Positions 34,339 to 44,079 of a stretch of DNA of 64,000 bases are shown piece after piece. The position numbers and the translations under genes are program-made. Within the stretch, counting starts at the first letter, position 1; each line of letters begins with the position of its first letter. The notes beneath the pieces are model-generated. The model ran no database searches. It saw nothing but the letters and a program-made list of their open reading frames with translations, and was not told where the DNA came from. The stretch covers positions 1-64,000 of the forward strand of contig DATIPQ010000110.1 of NCBI GenBank assembly GCA_035471785.1. Direction: 5' to 3'. Source of the DNA: Acidobacteriota bacterium. Its GTDB lineage: Bacteria > Acidobacteriota > UBA6911 > RPQK01 > DATIPO01.

Positions 34339-34384
34339 AAAAAAAAGGCCGCGCAGTTATCCCCGCGGGGAAACTGTCGCGGCC
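34339..34384 (-). terminator. Rho-independent terminator after the STAS gene
   Basis: Read on the minus strand, GGCCGCGACAGTT pairs with AACTGCGCGGCC (one bulge), followed by eight T. It lies just after the STAS gene stop at 34409 and ends the anti-sigma operon. Confidence 0.9.
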
Positions 34385-34408
34385 TCTCAAATGTCGTCTT
34401 CGACTCGC

Positions 34409-34750
34409 TCAGCTCTTGAAGCTAGCGAGAGCCGCTCCCTCTTCTTTATAGTCGTCAAAGACGGTCAGCAGCTTGGTGATGGCCAGCAACTCGCGCATCT
34501 TGCGGGTCAGGTTGAGCAGCTTGAGCTGGCCTCCCTGGTTGGTCACGGTGGTGTAGCAGCTCACCAGCTCCCCGATGCCGGAGCTGTCGACATAGCTCAC
34601 CTCGCCCAAGTTGAGCAGGATGTCTTTGTCGCCCTGCTCCAATAGCTGGCGAACCTTGTTGCGGATCTCGGCGCTGCCCTCCCCGATCGTAATTTTGCCC
34701 GACACGTCGAGAATCGTGACGCCGCTTATCTTCCGCTCTTCAATCTTCAT
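34409..34750 (-). CDS. STAS-domain anti-sigma factor antagonist (RsbV/SpoIIAA-like)
   Basis: The 113-residue protein is a single STAS domain: [20 protein letters not shown], then [19 protein letters not shown], with the phosphorylatable serine in DSSG (55-58). In partner switching the unphosphorylated form binds the kinase/anti-sigma factor, and the kinase inactivates it by phosphorylating this serine. The kinase gene lies upstream and overlaps by 11 bases, which gives translational coupling and matched amounts. GGGAGACC precedes the ATG. Its sigma factor is not in the window. Confidence 0.92.
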   Translation of the reverse strand: MKIEERKISGVTILDVSGKITIGEGSAEIRNKVRQLLEQGDKDILLNLGEVSYVDSSGIGELVSCYTTVTNQGGQLKLLNLTRKMRELLAITKLLTVFDDYKEEGAALASFKS

Positions 34751-35231
34751 CGTGGTCTCCCTTTTTCTCTCGGTTCAATCTTTTTTCCATGCGTACCTCA
34801 AGCCCGCCTTCCGGCAGCGCCGCGAAGGATACGTCGTCCATAAAGGAGCGAACGTAAAAAATGCCGCGTCCGCTTGGCTTGAGCAGGTTCTCTGAGTCGG
34901 TGGGATCGGGGAGATCATCTTCGTTGAATCCCTCGCCCTGGTCCCGTACCAAAACGACAAGACCGTCCGGAGAAGCCGTCAGGCAAACTCCGACCGTCTT
35001 GTTCTCGTCCTCCCTGTTTCCGTGCTGGATAGCGTTGATCACCGACTCCCGGATGGACATGCCTATCCAGTAGCGGGCGTCCTCATCAAATCCAATCAGC
35101 TTTGTGATATTGTCGGAAACATCCTGGACGAGTTCGAGGTAACAGACCGCGCTCGCGAAGGATAAGTCGACCTGTGCCTGAGTCACCGTCGTTTCGCTAA
35201 TCGCAAACCTCCCCAAAATGGGGAAAATCAT
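34740..35231 (-). CDS. Anti-sigma factor/serine kinase (RsbW-like ATP-binding protein)
   Basis: A GHKL-type ATPase of the RsbW/SpoIIAB class. It has N-box [12 protein letters not shown]1 box RDQGEGFN and G2 box [12 protein letters not shown], all intact. It would phosphorylate the neighbouring STAS protein and hold a sigma factor or other partner. The start is uncertain. ATGs exist at 35255 and 35231, but a near-consensus sigma-70 promoter overlaps both. Downstream of it the best ribosome binding site (GGGGAGG) sits six bases before an in-frame ATT codon at 35201, where the conserved domain begins. I give 35231 as the last ATG upstream of the domain. Confidence 0.85.
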   Translation of the reverse strand: MIFPILGRFAISETTVTQAQVDLSFASAVCYLELVQDVSDNITKLIGFDEDARYWIGMSIRESVINAIQHGNREDENKTVGVCLTASPDGLVVLVRDQGEGFNEDDLPDPTDSENLLKPSGRGIFYVRSFMDDVSFAALPEGGLEVRMEKRLNREKKGDHDED

Positions 35232-35255
35232 AATCTCCAACCGGGCCTTTGTCAA
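35227..35255 (-). promoter_or_regulatory. Near-consensus sigma-70 promoter of the anti-sigma/STAS operon
   Basis: On the minus strand TTGACA (35255-35250), exactly 17 bases, then TATGAT (35232-35227). This is the best sigma-70-type promoter in the window. The predicted transcription start is near 35220. A CCCCA-AAA-TGGGG dyad at about 35211-35223 lies right at the start and partly covers the GGGGAGG ribosome binding site, so it could be an operator or a translational hairpin. Confidence 0.65.
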
Positions 35256-35279
35256 CCACCGTCCCCAACCTACTATTTC

Positions 35280-35288
35280 TGGTAAAAT
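35280..35288 (+). promoter_or_regulatory. Extended -10 promoter of the tamB gene
   Basis: TGGTAAAAT is a TGn-extended -10 element 31 bases before the tamB ATG, in the 64-bp divergent interval shared with the anti-sigma operon. Confidence 0.4.
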
Positions 35289-35319
35289 CGAGTGGGTTCA
35301 AACAGTTAGAGCGTATTGA

Positions 35320-38300
35320 ATGTCGCCACGCCTGAAAAAAATTCTGGCCATTCCGGCAATTCTACTGGTCCTAGCGGTAGTTTTTTTCTTCGTCTACCTG
35401 AATTCCGGCTCCTTTGCCCGGCGGGCCCAGGCTTGGCTGGTCGATTGGATGGAGGCCCGCTATCAGGTCGAGGTCGAGCTGGACGGCCTCGACCTCGACA
35501 TCTTCAGGCTGCGCGCCCGTCTCACCGGCTTGCGCATTTTCCAGCGCCCCCGCCAGTATCCCGAACCTGCCTTGCAATTCGAGTCGGTGCTGGTAGACGC
35601 TCACTTGAGCGTTCTCTTCTCGGATGAAATCCGGCTGCAGAGGGTGGACTTGAACGGTCCCGTGCTGCGCTTGCGCAGCCCTCAAGACGGTCCCTTCAAC
35701 CTGCGCGCCATGTTCGCGGGTAAGACAGCCGGGGCAGCCGGCGGCGGCAGCGGATTCGATCTGGGATCGCTGACCATCGAAGAACTGAACATCGACCGGG
35801 GCCGGCTTATCTACAACGACCGGGTTTTGCCCATCACCACCACCCGCTTCGGATTCCGCGGCGCAGTGGAAGCGGGGATCACCAAGGGCAGCTATCAAGG
35901 GCGCCTGGCCTTGAGCGGGCTCGATTTGGAAACCGAGAAAGTGCTGATCCCCTCGGCCAACGTGGCGGTGAACCTGAGCGGCAACATGGAAGGGATCAGC
36001 GATCTGCGCATCGATCTCGACTCGGCGCCGCTGAAAGCGGCTCTTCAGGGTCAGATCGCGGACTTCAGCAGCTTCGCTTATCAATTTCAGGCCGAGATCG
36101 AAAGCCGCGTGGAGGACCTGAAGCGACCGGGCTTTCTCGACTCGCTGCAAAGCGCTCCCCTGCGGAGCCGCGGAACCCTCACGGGTCAGGGCAAGTCGTT
36201 CCTCTACCAGGGCAGGGTCACCTCTGCGCTCGTCACTGCTTACGACCTCGATTTTCAGGAGATCTCCGCCCAGATCACGGTGGATGCCGAGAAGGCTGAC
36301 TTCTCGGATCTGGGAGGAATTTTCAGGGGCGGCCGAATTAGCGGTTCGGGCCGATTGGCCATCTCAGAGGACCTGCAAACCGAAATAAAGGCCCAGGTTG
36401 AAGGAACCCGCCTGGACGGCTTCCACCGCCTCCTCAGCGGACGCGCCGACGCCTCCATCGACCTTTCCTACCCGGGCCGCCAGTGGGAAAAGATTCGGGG
36501 CCGAGGCCGCGGACGCTATCAGGCCGAGCTGAAGCTGGACTTGCTCGACCCCCGCCTGCCCGCCCTTTCCCTGGCGGGAAGCACCCCCATCCGCATCGCC
36601 GAAAGCACCGTCTATCTTCAGGGCGGCGAAGCTTCCGGCGAGGGGCTCGCCCTCAAGTATTCCTTTCAAATCGACGGCGACCAGAACTACCGGGGCCAAG
36701 CCAGCTTGCAAGCTGAATGGGCCGACCGATTGCTGCAGGCCGTCCTCATCGAATACGCCCAGCAACTCCCCCCCCAATTGCAGGACCGTCTGGCCCTGCG
36801 GGGCGCGCTGCGGCTGGAGGCCCAACTCAAGGGCCGGGGCGATGCCTTCAACCTGCGAAGCCAGTTGGAGCCGACTCAAGTGCTGTGGCAGGGCGAGCCC
36901 ATGGGCCGCCTCAGCGCCCAAGCCCTGTGGACGCCCGAAGCGCTGCATCTGGAAGAGATCCACTTGCAGGAAGGTCCGGTGGACGGCCAGGGACTGCTCT
37001 TGCTGCCGCTGCCGCATCCCGCCGACTTCACCCTGCGAATGCAGGCCAGGGCCGCCAACTTGCCGGTGGAGCTGTTCGAGTCTTTCCTGCCTCCCGAGCT
37101 GGAGGCGGGCGGACGCGTCAGCGGCGACCTCAGGCTGTCCCGCGCCCCCGCCCAACCCTGGACGCTGCAAAGCGACTTCAGCCTCACCCAACCTCGCCTG
37201 CTGGGACGCCGCCTCGACTCCCTGAGCGGACGCTTGAGCCTGGCCGAGCAACGATTGCTGCTGGAGAACTTGCAAGGCTCCCTGGAGGAAGGCAGCTTGA
37301 GGGGCTCGCTGACGGCATTGCTCGATGAGGAGTCCTTTCAGGAACTGCGCCTGCAAGCCCGCAACCTTCCCCTCGAACCCCTGGCGGGTCCCGACCTGCC
37401 CCTGGCTGGACGCGCCGACCTGACCCTCGATGCCCAGGGGCCATGGACCAGTCCCGACTTCGACCTGCGCATCGAGGCTCCCGCCCTGAGCCTGGCCGAC
37501 TACAAGCTGGAAGATGCCAAGCTGAGCGCGCAGGGACGCCAAGGCCGCGTCGAGTTCCAGTTCGAACACCGCATGTACGGCTCCGACGTCCTCCACAGCC
37601 AGGGAACCGTCTCCCTGCAGCCGCCCTATCAAGCCGACGCCCGCCTGAGCTTCGCCGACCTGGCCCTGGGACCCTTCATTCAAGAGGCCGCCGAAGTGGA
37701 GTTGGGCGACGCTTTCGCCGCCCAGGTGACCGGCAGCGTCACATTCAAGGGCGACCTGGCCCAACTGGCACGGGCCGACATCGGCATCGACCTCGACACT
37801 CTGCACCTGACCTCCACGGGATATGAACTGAGTAATCCCGCGCCCCTCAAGGCCAGCCTCAGGCAGGGCATGATCAGGATCGAGCCCTTCACCGTCCAAG
37901 GCCCTCAAACCGCCCTGACCCTGTCGGGAAACATCTCCGTCCAACCGCCTCGCGAACTGCAACTGCGCCTGGAAGGGAACACCAATCTGCGTCTCTTCAA
38001 CGATTTCCTTCCCAGCGGAGTGATGTCGGGGGAGGTTCAGCTCAACACCGTCATTTCGGGTTCTCTGGCCGACCCGCGCATCGTGGGCAGCGGATCCCTG
38101 AGCAAAGGCATCTTCTACTCGCCTGACCTCTTCACCTCCCTCTACAACGTCCGCGGAGAGTTCAAGTTCAATCCCAGCCAGGTTTCCATCGACTCGCTCA
38201 GGGCCGGGACCTCGATGGGCCAGATCCAGGCCCAAGGCGGCATCTTTTTGAACGGCTTCCTGCCCGAGTCCTGGCAGATCAATCTCTACGGCACCGGGCT

Positions 38301-39246
38301 CCAGCCCTCCTTTCCCGAAAACGTGCTTTCGGTGGTGGACGCCAACCTCGATTACCTGAAGAGCGAGGCCGGCCAACTCATTACCGGATCGGTGGTGGTT
38401 CGGTCAGCCGAATACACCCGCAACATCTCCCTCACCGAACTGATCACCGGCTATCTGACCGGAACCGACCTGGACCTCTATGAGCAGACCGGATCGGACA
38501 TCGACCTGGACGTATCGGTGGAAGGCTACCGCGCCTTGCGGGTGGACAACAATCTGGCCGATCTCAATGCCAGCGCCGACCTTCGGGTGAGGGGGACGGT
38601 GGCCTCGCCCGTCCTGCTGGGCAATATCAACATCGACCGCGGCGAGCTGACGCTGGAGGGCAACGACTACTCCATCAACCGGGGCGTCATCAACTTCAAC
38701 GATCCTCGCCGCACCAAGCCCAACATCAACTTCGAGGCCGAAACCAACGTCCGCGACTTCGACGTGACGGTGCAGATCAGAGGGCCGCTGGACCGCCTCA
38801 ATTTCAACTTCCGCTCCGATCCGCCGCTGCCTCAGCCCGACATCTTTTCCCTGTTGGCAGTGGGGGAGACGCTGGAGGATTTGGGCGGAGGCGGCGGCGA
38901 TTCCATCTACCGCACCGGATCGCTGGGCGTGGTGGGAGCGGGCCGGGTGCTCAGCCGAGCCCTGGGAGAGAGCCTGGAGTCGCGGACCGACAAGCTCTTC
39001 GGACTGCAGCGCTTTACCGTCGACCCTTTCCTGGCCGACGAAGGACGGGACCCCGGCGCCCGCATCACACTGGGGCGCCAAATCAGCGACAATGTAGGCG
39101 TGACTTACGTGACCGACATCGGATCCGAGAACTCGGGCCAAATCGTCATCGTGGAAATTCAATTGCTGGAATGGTTGACAGCCGTTGCCACGCGCGAGCA
39201 GGACGGCTCGCTGGCCGTCGACTTCAAGCTCAAGAAACGATTTTAG
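35320..39246 (+). CDS. tamB: TamB-like translocation and assembly module protein
   Basis: The 1308-residue protein has an N-terminal membrane anchor (ILAIPAILLVLAVVFFFVYL) and a very long beta-helical body made of AsmA/TamB-like strands. It ends in the diagnostic TamB (DUF490) C-terminal domain: GNINIDRGELTLEGNDYSINRGVINFNDP near 1110-1140, then FNFRSDPPLPQPDIFSLLAVG, and a final FKLKKRF. TamB spans the periplasm and helps move phospholipids or insert outer-membrane proteins together with an Omp85 partner. That partner is encoded next (64 bp gap). The ATG has no strong ribosome binding site. The gene is divergent from the partner-switch operon. Confidence 0.93.
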   Translation: MSPRLKKILAIPAILLVLAVVFFFVYLNSGSFARRAQAWLVDWMEARYQVEVELDGLDLDIFRLRARLTGLRIFQRPRQYPEPALQFESVLVDAHLSVLFSDEIRLQRVDLNGPVLRLRSPQDGPFNLRAMFAGKTAGAAGGGSGFDLGSLTIEELNIDRGRLIYNDRVLPITTTRFGFRGAVEAGITKGSYQGRLALSGLDLETEKVLIPSANVAVNLSGNMEGISDLRIDLDSAPLKAALQGQIADFSSFAYQFQAEIESRVEDLKRPGFLDSLQSAPLRSRGTLTGQGKSFLYQGRVTSALVTAYDLDFQEISAQITVDAEKADFSDLGGIFRGGRISGSGRLAISEDLQTEIKAQVEGTRLDGFHRLLSGRADASIDLSYPGRQWEKIRGRGRGRYQAELKLDLLDPRLPALSLAGSTPIRIAESTVYLQGGEASGEGLALKYSFQIDGDQNYRGQASLQAEWADRLLQAVLIEYAQQLPPQLQDRLALRGALRLEAQLKGRGDAFNLRSQLEPTQVLWQGEPMGRLSAQALWTPEALHLEEIHLQEGPVDGQGLLLLPLPHPADFTLRMQARAANLPVELFESFLPPELEAGGRVSGDLRLSRAPAQPWTLQSDFSLTQPRLLGRRLDSLSGRLSLAEQRLLLENLQGSLEEGSLRGSLTALLDEESFQELRLQARNLPLEPLAGPDLPLAGRADLTLDAQGPWTSPDFDLRIEAPALSLADYKLEDAKLSAQGRQGRVEFQFEHRMYGSDVLHSQGTVSLQPPYQADARLSFADLALGPFIQEAAEVELGDAFAAQVTGSVTFKGDLAQLARADIGIDLDTLHLTSTGYELSNPAPLKASLRQGMIRIEPFTVQGPQTALTLSGNISVQPPRELQLRLEGNTNLRLFNDFLPSGVMSGEVQLNTVISGSLADPRIVGSGSLSKGIFYSPDLFTSLYNVRGEFKFNPSQVSIDSLRAGTSMGQIQAQGGIFLNGFLPESWQINLYGTGLQPSFPENVLSVVDANLDYLKSEAGQLITGSVVVRSAEYTRNISLTELITGYLTGTDLDLYEQTGSDIDLDVSVEGYRALRVDNNLADLNASADLRVRGTVASPVLLGNINIDRGELTLEGNDYSINRGVINFNDPRRTKPNINFEAETNVRDFDVTVQIRGPLDRLNFNFRSDPPLPQPDIFSLLAVGETLEDLGGGGGDSIYRTGSLGVVGAGRVLSRALGESLESRTDKLFGLQRFTVDPFLADEGRDPGARITLGRQISDNVGVTYVTDIGSENSGQIVIVEIQLLEWLTAVATREQDGSLAVDFKLKKRF

Positions 39247-39310
39247 TATCCCACCGCCGCGCGGCCCGATGAACAAGAGCGGCGGGAATGCGGTCTCAAT
39301 CCAACGAACG

Positions 39311-42187
39311 ATGAATACGACAGCGGCGGCTTTACTGCTTCCCATGCGCACTCTCCTGCTGGTCGTGCTCTGCCTTCTTCCGGGCCTGCCCGGCCCCGCC
39401 CTGGCCCAAAGCGATTACGAGGGCCGCACCGTGCGGGCCCTTCATATCCGCTCCGACGGTCCTCTTTCGCGCATCTCCGAGGCCGACTGCCGCCGCCTCA
39501 TCGAGATCAAGGCCCAGCAGCCCTTCTCCAGCTCGCGCGTCAAGTACTCCATCGAGCAGCTCTACGCCTCTCAGGCTTTCTACGATATCCGGGCCCAAGT
39601 CGAGCCCGTCGCGGGCCAAGCCGTGGAGGTCACCTTCCTGCTCTACCGCCGCTACCTCATCGCCAAGCTCGAGTTCAGCGGCCAACTGCGCCTGCCGCGG
39701 CAGATGCTGAGGCGCGAATTCCCCCTGCGGGTCGGCACCGCCTTCTCGGAAGACCAGCTTGAGGCGGGAGTGCGCCAACTTGAGGTGCTCTATCAGCGCC
39801 ATGGCTACTACCTGCCCTCCATTCAGCCCCGCTACTCGGTCAACCGCGAAAAGGCCCTCATCGAGATCGACATGCACATCGAGTCCGGCCAGCAGGCGCG
39901 GGTGGACAGCGTGGAGATGACGGCCGTCAGTTCAACCGATCCCGACCTGCTGCAAGAGCTCGACATTCAGCCCGGGCAGCCCTACTCCAAAGTCGAAGCC
40001 GAAGAGCGCCTGCAACGGATCCGCCAGGACCTGACCTTGCAGGGCTACCTCGACACCACCCTGGAAATCGTGCGCGAAGACTACTTCCCGGAGACCGGAA
40101 GAGTGGCCTTGACGCTGGACTTCGAACGGGGCCCCCGGACCGAAATCCTCATCGAGGGCGCCGACCTCAAGGACAGCGAGAGGCTGAGCCTGCCCATCTA
40201 TAACTTTTCCAGCGCCTCCGAGGTGCTGGCCCGCGAGACGGTCCGCCGGCTGGAAGAGCTTCATCATCAAAAGGGCTATTTCCAGGCCCGTGCCGACGTC
40301 AACGCCACTTCCAGCGGAGGACTCGCCTTTTTTGTCGACAAGGGCCAGAAAGCCTCCCTGCGCAATATCGTCATCGAAGGAGCCCGCGAGATCCCGGAGG
40401 CCCGCCTGCGGCAAGTGCTGCGGGTTGAGACGGCGGGCTTCTTCTCGCGCGGAGAATTCAGCCGACGCCTGGCCCGCCAGGATGAGGAGACGCTGCAGAA
40501 CCTTTACCGCAGCGAGGGTTTTCAGCAAGCCACCGTGACCCACCGTCTGCAGCCCTTCAAGGGAGGAAAAGAGCGGCACCTGGAAATCGTCTACCACATC
40601 GAGGAGGGGCCCCGCTCGACCCTGAAAGAGGTGAGCTGGAGCGGCAACACGACCCTCAGCGACCAGGAGATCGCTGAGCTGATCATCTCTCAAGAAGGGC
40701 AGCCCTTCTCGCCTTTTCACGCCGCCCGCGACCGTTCCGAACTGCTGGCCGCCTACGAGGACCGGGGCTTTCGCGAGGCCGACGTGAGAGCCGAGGTGAC
40801 CTCAGGCAGCGGAAACGGGGTGTCTCTCCACTTCACCGTGGAGGAAGGAAGCCAGACTTTCGTCGACGAAGTGGTGGTGGTGGGCGACCTCAATACCCGC
40901 CGGGCGGTCGTGCAGCGGCAGATTCGCCTGCAGAGCGGAGAGCCCTTCGCCCTGCGCCAGGTATTGGACACCGAGACCAACCTGCACGACCTGGCCGTAT
41001 TCGACCGCGTGCAGATCGACGCCGCCGAGATTTCCGGCGATCCCGACAAGCGTACGGTGGTCATCCGTTTGGAGGAGGCGCCCCGCTTTACTCTGCTCTA
41101 CGGTCTGGGCTACAGCTCTTTCGAGGGTCCTCGTGGCACTCTGGGCCTGTCCGACAACAACTTCCTGGGCCGCGCCCAGGTCCTTTCCCTCAGTGTGCGG
41201 GCCTCGGAGATCCGCCAACGGGGCACCCTTTCCTGGAACTTCCCGCGGATCTTCAGCCGCGATCTGCCCACCATCCTCTCCCTCACCGCCCGCAACGAGG
41301 GACTGCGCACTCAAACCGACGGCGACGTCGAAACCATCGACGGGCGCCCCTTCGAGGAGTTTCGCCTGACCGCCTCGTCACAAAGCCAAAAACAGCTCAG
41401 CCGACGCGAGTCGCTGCTCTTCGGACTCAGTTTCGAAGACGTCAACGTCGATCTGCCCCCCAACCTCTCCGACGCCACTTTGGGCTTCTTCCGCCAGGAA
41501 GCGGACCTCACGCTGGCCAGCTTGCAGGTGACCTACGTCAACGAAAGCCGCGACGTCCCCTCCGACCCCAACCAGGGCTTCTTCCTTTCCGGCTCCTCTT
41601 CCCTCTTCACCCGCGCCTTGGGCTCTCAAGAGGAATTCTTCCGCATCCTGGCACAAGGACAGCACTACCGTCCGCTGCCCCGCGACGTGGTTCTGGCCAC
41701 CTCGCTTCGACTGGGATGGATCGCCTCCTACGGAAGGACCAGCAGCGCCGGCAATCCCGTGCCCATTTCGGAACGCTTCTTCTCGGGCGGGTCCACCAGC
41801 CTGCGCGGCCTGCCCCAGGACCTGGCCGGCCCGCTCTTGCGCGATCCTGAAACGGGAGAGGTGATTCTGGTCGACAACGAGGGACGCATCGACCCCAACG
41901 GACGGCCCATCCCCGAAGGCGGCAACGCCCTCATCATCGGAAACATCGAACTGCGGGTCCCCCTTTACAAGATTCTCTCGGGAACCCTCTTCTACGACGC
42001 CGGCAATGTCTTCAGGTCCTACAGCGAGATCTCTCTGCGAGACTTCTCGCACACCTTCGGCCTGGGGCTGAGGGTCAAGACCCCGGTAGGGCCTGTCCGC
42101 TTCGACGCCGGATGGAATCCCGATCCGCCCTCGGCGCCCGGGTTCGACCGCTGGACCTTTCATATCAGCCTGGGGCAGGCCTTTTAA
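39311..42187 (+). CDS. Omp85-family outer-membrane protein (TamA/BamA-like)
   Basis: The protein is about 958 residues: a signal peptide ending GLPGPALAQ, a long chain of POTRA-type repeats (about residues 35-590; five or six by eye, each with a GxxxxEARLRQVL or KVEAEERLQRI type helix and GYLDT, GYFQ, GFREA turns), then an Omp85 barrel from about 600. The barrel has the conserved RFFSGGSTSLRG motif (family RGF/RGxxxxx) and ends in THISLGQAF-type strand FHISLGQAF with terminal Phe. Next to tamB it most likely serves as TamA, although the POTRA number exceeds the three of Escherichia coli TamA. Start choice is weak: ATGs at 39269, 39311 and 39344 are all possible. Confidence 0.9.
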   Translation: MNTTAAALLLPMRTLLLVVLCLLPGLPGPALAQSDYEGRTVRALHIRSDGPLSRISEADCRRLIEIKAQQPFSSSRVKYSIEQLYASQAFYDIRAQVEPVAGQAVEVTFLLYRRYLIAKLEFSGQLRLPRQMLRREFPLRVGTAFSEDQLEAGVRQLEVLYQRHGYYLPSIQPRYSVNREKALIEIDMHIESGQQARVDSVEMTAVSSTDPDLLQELDIQPGQPYSKVEAEERLQRIRQDLTLQGYLDTTLEIVREDYFPETGRVALTLDFERGPRTEILIEGADLKDSERLSLPIYNFSSASEVLARETVRRLEELHHQKGYFQARADVNATSSGGLAFFVDKGQKASLRNIVIEGAREIPEARLRQVLRVETAGFFSRGEFSRRLARQDEETLQNLYRSEGFQQATVTHRLQPFKGGKERHLEIVYHIEEGPRSTLKEVSWSGNTTLSDQEIAELIISQEGQPFSPFHAARDRSELLAAYEDRGFREADVRAEVTSGSGNGVSLHFTVEEGSQTFVDEVVVVGDLNTRRAVVQRQIRLQSGEPFALRQVLDTETNLHDLAVFDRVQIDAAEISGDPDKRTVVIRLEEAPRFTLLYGLGYSSFEGPRGTLGLSDNNFLGRAQVLSLSVRASEIRQRGTLSWNFPRIFSRDLPTILSLTARNEGLRTQTDGDVETIDGRPFEEFRLTASSQSQKQLSRRESLLFGLSFEDVNVDLPPNLSDATLGFFRQEADLTLASLQVTYVNESRDVPSDPNQGFFLSGSSSLFTRALGSQEEFFRILAQGQHYRPLPRDVVLATSLRLGWIASYGRTSSAGNPVPISERFFSGGSTSLRGLPQDLAGPLLRDPETGEVILVDNEGRIDPNGRPIPEGGNALIIGNIELRVPLYKILSGTLFYDAGNVFRSYSEISLRDFSHTFGLGLRVKTPVGPVRFDAGWNPDPPSAPGFDRWTFHISLGQAF

Positions 42188-42200
42188 GGAGGAGCATGTC

Positions 42201-42992
42201 ATGACCAGACCATCGCTGATCTTGAGCCTGATCCGGGGACTCCCGGCCCTGCTGCTTCTGTGCTTGCAGTTGAATGCGCCGGCCCTCGCTCAGCCACCCG
42301 CTCCCGCCAGCGGCGACAGCCGCCTGGCCGACCGCCTGGCCGCCGTGGTCGAGGGCGAGGTGATCACCTTGACCGACGTCCAGTGGCTGATCCTCTACAA
42401 AGGATTCGAGCCTCCTCAAGACCCGCGGCAAGTGCAGGATTTCCGCCTCGACATCCTGCAGCAAATCATCGAGGAGAAGCTCATCGCCAACGAAGCCCGG
42501 CGGACGCCGGGAGTGAACGTCACAGCCGTCGAGGTAGAGCGCCAGGTGGAGGCCTACCGGCAACGCTTTCCCGACGAGGAGGCCTTTCAGCGGCGGCTGC
42601 AGGAGATGGATATGGACCGCACCGACCTGCGCAATCTGATCGGACGGCAGTTGGCCGTGCTGCGCTTTCTGCAACTCCGCTTCGAGCCCTTCATCATCGT
42701 CCTGCCCGACGAGATCTCCGACTTCTACGACAACCGCCTGCGTCCCGAGTTGGAGGAATCGGGGCAGCCCCTGCCCGACCTGGATCTGATCCGGGAAGAC
42801 ATCCGCGAAATCCTCACTGTGGAAAAGACGAATCTTGAAATCGAACGCTGGGTGCGCGAGCGGAGTCAAAAGAGCGAAGTGACCATTCTCTTGGGGCGTC
42901 AGCATCCACAGTTTGCTAATCTGCCCGCAAAGGTCATCGAGGAGGGCAATATCAGGCCCTTGGGTAAAAACGGCCCCGGTGGGCCTCCTTAA
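42201..42992 (+). CDS. SurA N-terminal-domain-like periplasmic chaperone
   Basis: The 263-residue protein has a signal peptide (GLPALLLLCLQLNAPALAQ) and a SurA-N-like domain: LADRLAAVVEGEVITLTDVQWLI, QIIEEKLIANEARR, VERQVEAYRQRFPDEEAFQRRLQEMDM, LRNLIGRQLAVLRFLQLRF. It lacks any parvulin isomerase domain, so it would be a pure chaperone for outer-membrane proteins. It starts 13 bp after the Omp85 gene with AAGGAGG, so the three genes form one envelope-assembly operon. Confidence 0.85.
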   Translation: MTRPSLILSLIRGLPALLLLCLQLNAPALAQPPAPASGDSRLADRLAAVVEGEVITLTDVQWLILYKGFEPPQDPRQVQDFRLDILQQIIEEKLIANEARRTPGVNVTAVEVERQVEAYRQRFPDEEAFQRRLQEMDMDRTDLRNLIGRQLAVLRFLQLRFEPFIIVLPDEISDFYDNRLRPELEESGQPLPDLDLIREDIREILTVEKTNLEIERWVRERSQKSEVTILLGRQHPQFANLPAKVIEEGNIRPLGKNGPGGPP

Positions 42993-43194
42993 TCACATCT
43001 TAATGCACACGAAGAATGCAATCTGCTGTCGATGCCCGCAGCATGAGGCCCTGATGCCCTTTTCCAAGGCTTTTCCACAGGCATTTCCACCAATCAGTGG
43101 ATGAAGGGATTATCAAGACTTCGTAAACCCCCGGACCCCCGGGACACAGAAACCGACTAGGCCATTGAACAGGCCCGAGGTGAAGCCCTCGAAC
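42993..43194. other. Intergenic region between convergent genes
   Basis: About 200 bp separating the SurA-like gene from the PHP gene. No gene is visible and I see no hairpin terminator with a T-run. Confidence 0.3.
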
Positions 43195-44079
43195 TCACCC
43201 CAGCATCCGCCGCTCCCGAATCACCGTCCCATGCCGCAGGGTCAGGTTGACGACATGATCCACTCCGTGCTCGAGCAGGAAGCGGCGGGCCTCATTCAGC
43301 CCCTGCCCCACTTCATCGGGACCATGGCTGTCGTCCCCGAAACAGAAAGGGATTCTCATGCCCACGCCGGCCCGCACGATCCACCCCTCGGGATAGGGCT
43401 CCGACAGACCCTTGCGGTAGGCGGCGGTATTGACGTCCAGGATGGATTGATGGCTGCGTACTACATCCAGCGTTTGGTCCAGGCGGCGGCGGACTTTGGG
43501 ACTGCTGAGGGCGCCGTCTCCCCTGGGGGCGTTAAGGCGAGGGAGATCGATATGAGCCACCACGTCGGGCTTGACGGCTTCCACCATCTCGGCCACCCGC
43601 TCGTAGTAGCGCAGGATGAGTTCTTCCAGTCCTCCGCAGGCCTCCACGGCTTGTTGGAAGTCTTGCTTGGCCCCGTCGATGGAGATGTCCTCCACGTGGT
43701 GGACCGAACCCACCATGAAGTCGAAGTTGTACTTGCGCCGCAGTTCGGCCATCTCGTCGCCGTAGCGGTCCGCTGGAACCGACTCGGCCTCGAATCCGCG
43801 CAGCAGCACGATGCGGTCCTCGAATTCCTCCTGAAGAGCCAGCATTTCGGCGGCATAGGTATCGAAGTCGCGCCGCAAGCGCCCGACGTCATAGCCTTTT
43901 TTCTTCTCGGAGGAATAGAGAAAGCGGGGATCGGATCGGGGGGCGTGTTCGCTGACGCCGAAGACATGGTATCCGGCTTGCACGGCCGCTTCCACGACGT
44001 CGCGCAGCGTACCCTTGGCGTGCTCGCAGTATTCGCCGCAATGACCGCCGTGCAGGGACACTTTCCAATTTGCCGCCAT
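43195..44079 (-). CDS. PHP-domain phosphatase, histidinol-phosphatase (HisJ)-like
   Basis: The 294-residue cytoplasmic protein has a PHP-type metal site: SLHGGHCGEYCEHAKG near the start, VFGVSEHAPR, FEAESVP, DFMVGSVHHVEDI near 130, VVAHIDLPRL near 180, LDVNTAAYRKG and GDDSHGPDEV near the end. The order matches the HisJ/K family, which removes phosphate from histidinol phosphate in histidine synthesis. No his genes are nearby, so a different phosphoester is possible. TATGAT lies 12 bases before the ATG and there is no ribosome binding site, suggesting a very short leader. Confidence 0.85.
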   Translation of the reverse strand: MAANWKVSLHGGHCGEYCEHAKGTLRDVVEAAVQAGYHVFGVSEHAPRSDPRFLYSSEKKKGYDVGRLRRDFDTYAAEMLALQEEFEDRIVLLRGFEAESVPADRYGDEMAELRRKYNFDFMVGSVHHVEDISIDGAKQDFQQAVEACGGLEELILRYYERVAEMVEAVKPDVVAHIDLPRLNAPRGDGALSSPKVRRRLDQTLDVVRSHQSILDVNTAAYRKGLSEPYPEGWIVRAGVGMRIPFCFGDDSHGPDEVGQGLNEARRFLLEHGVDHVVNLTLRHGTVIRERRMLG

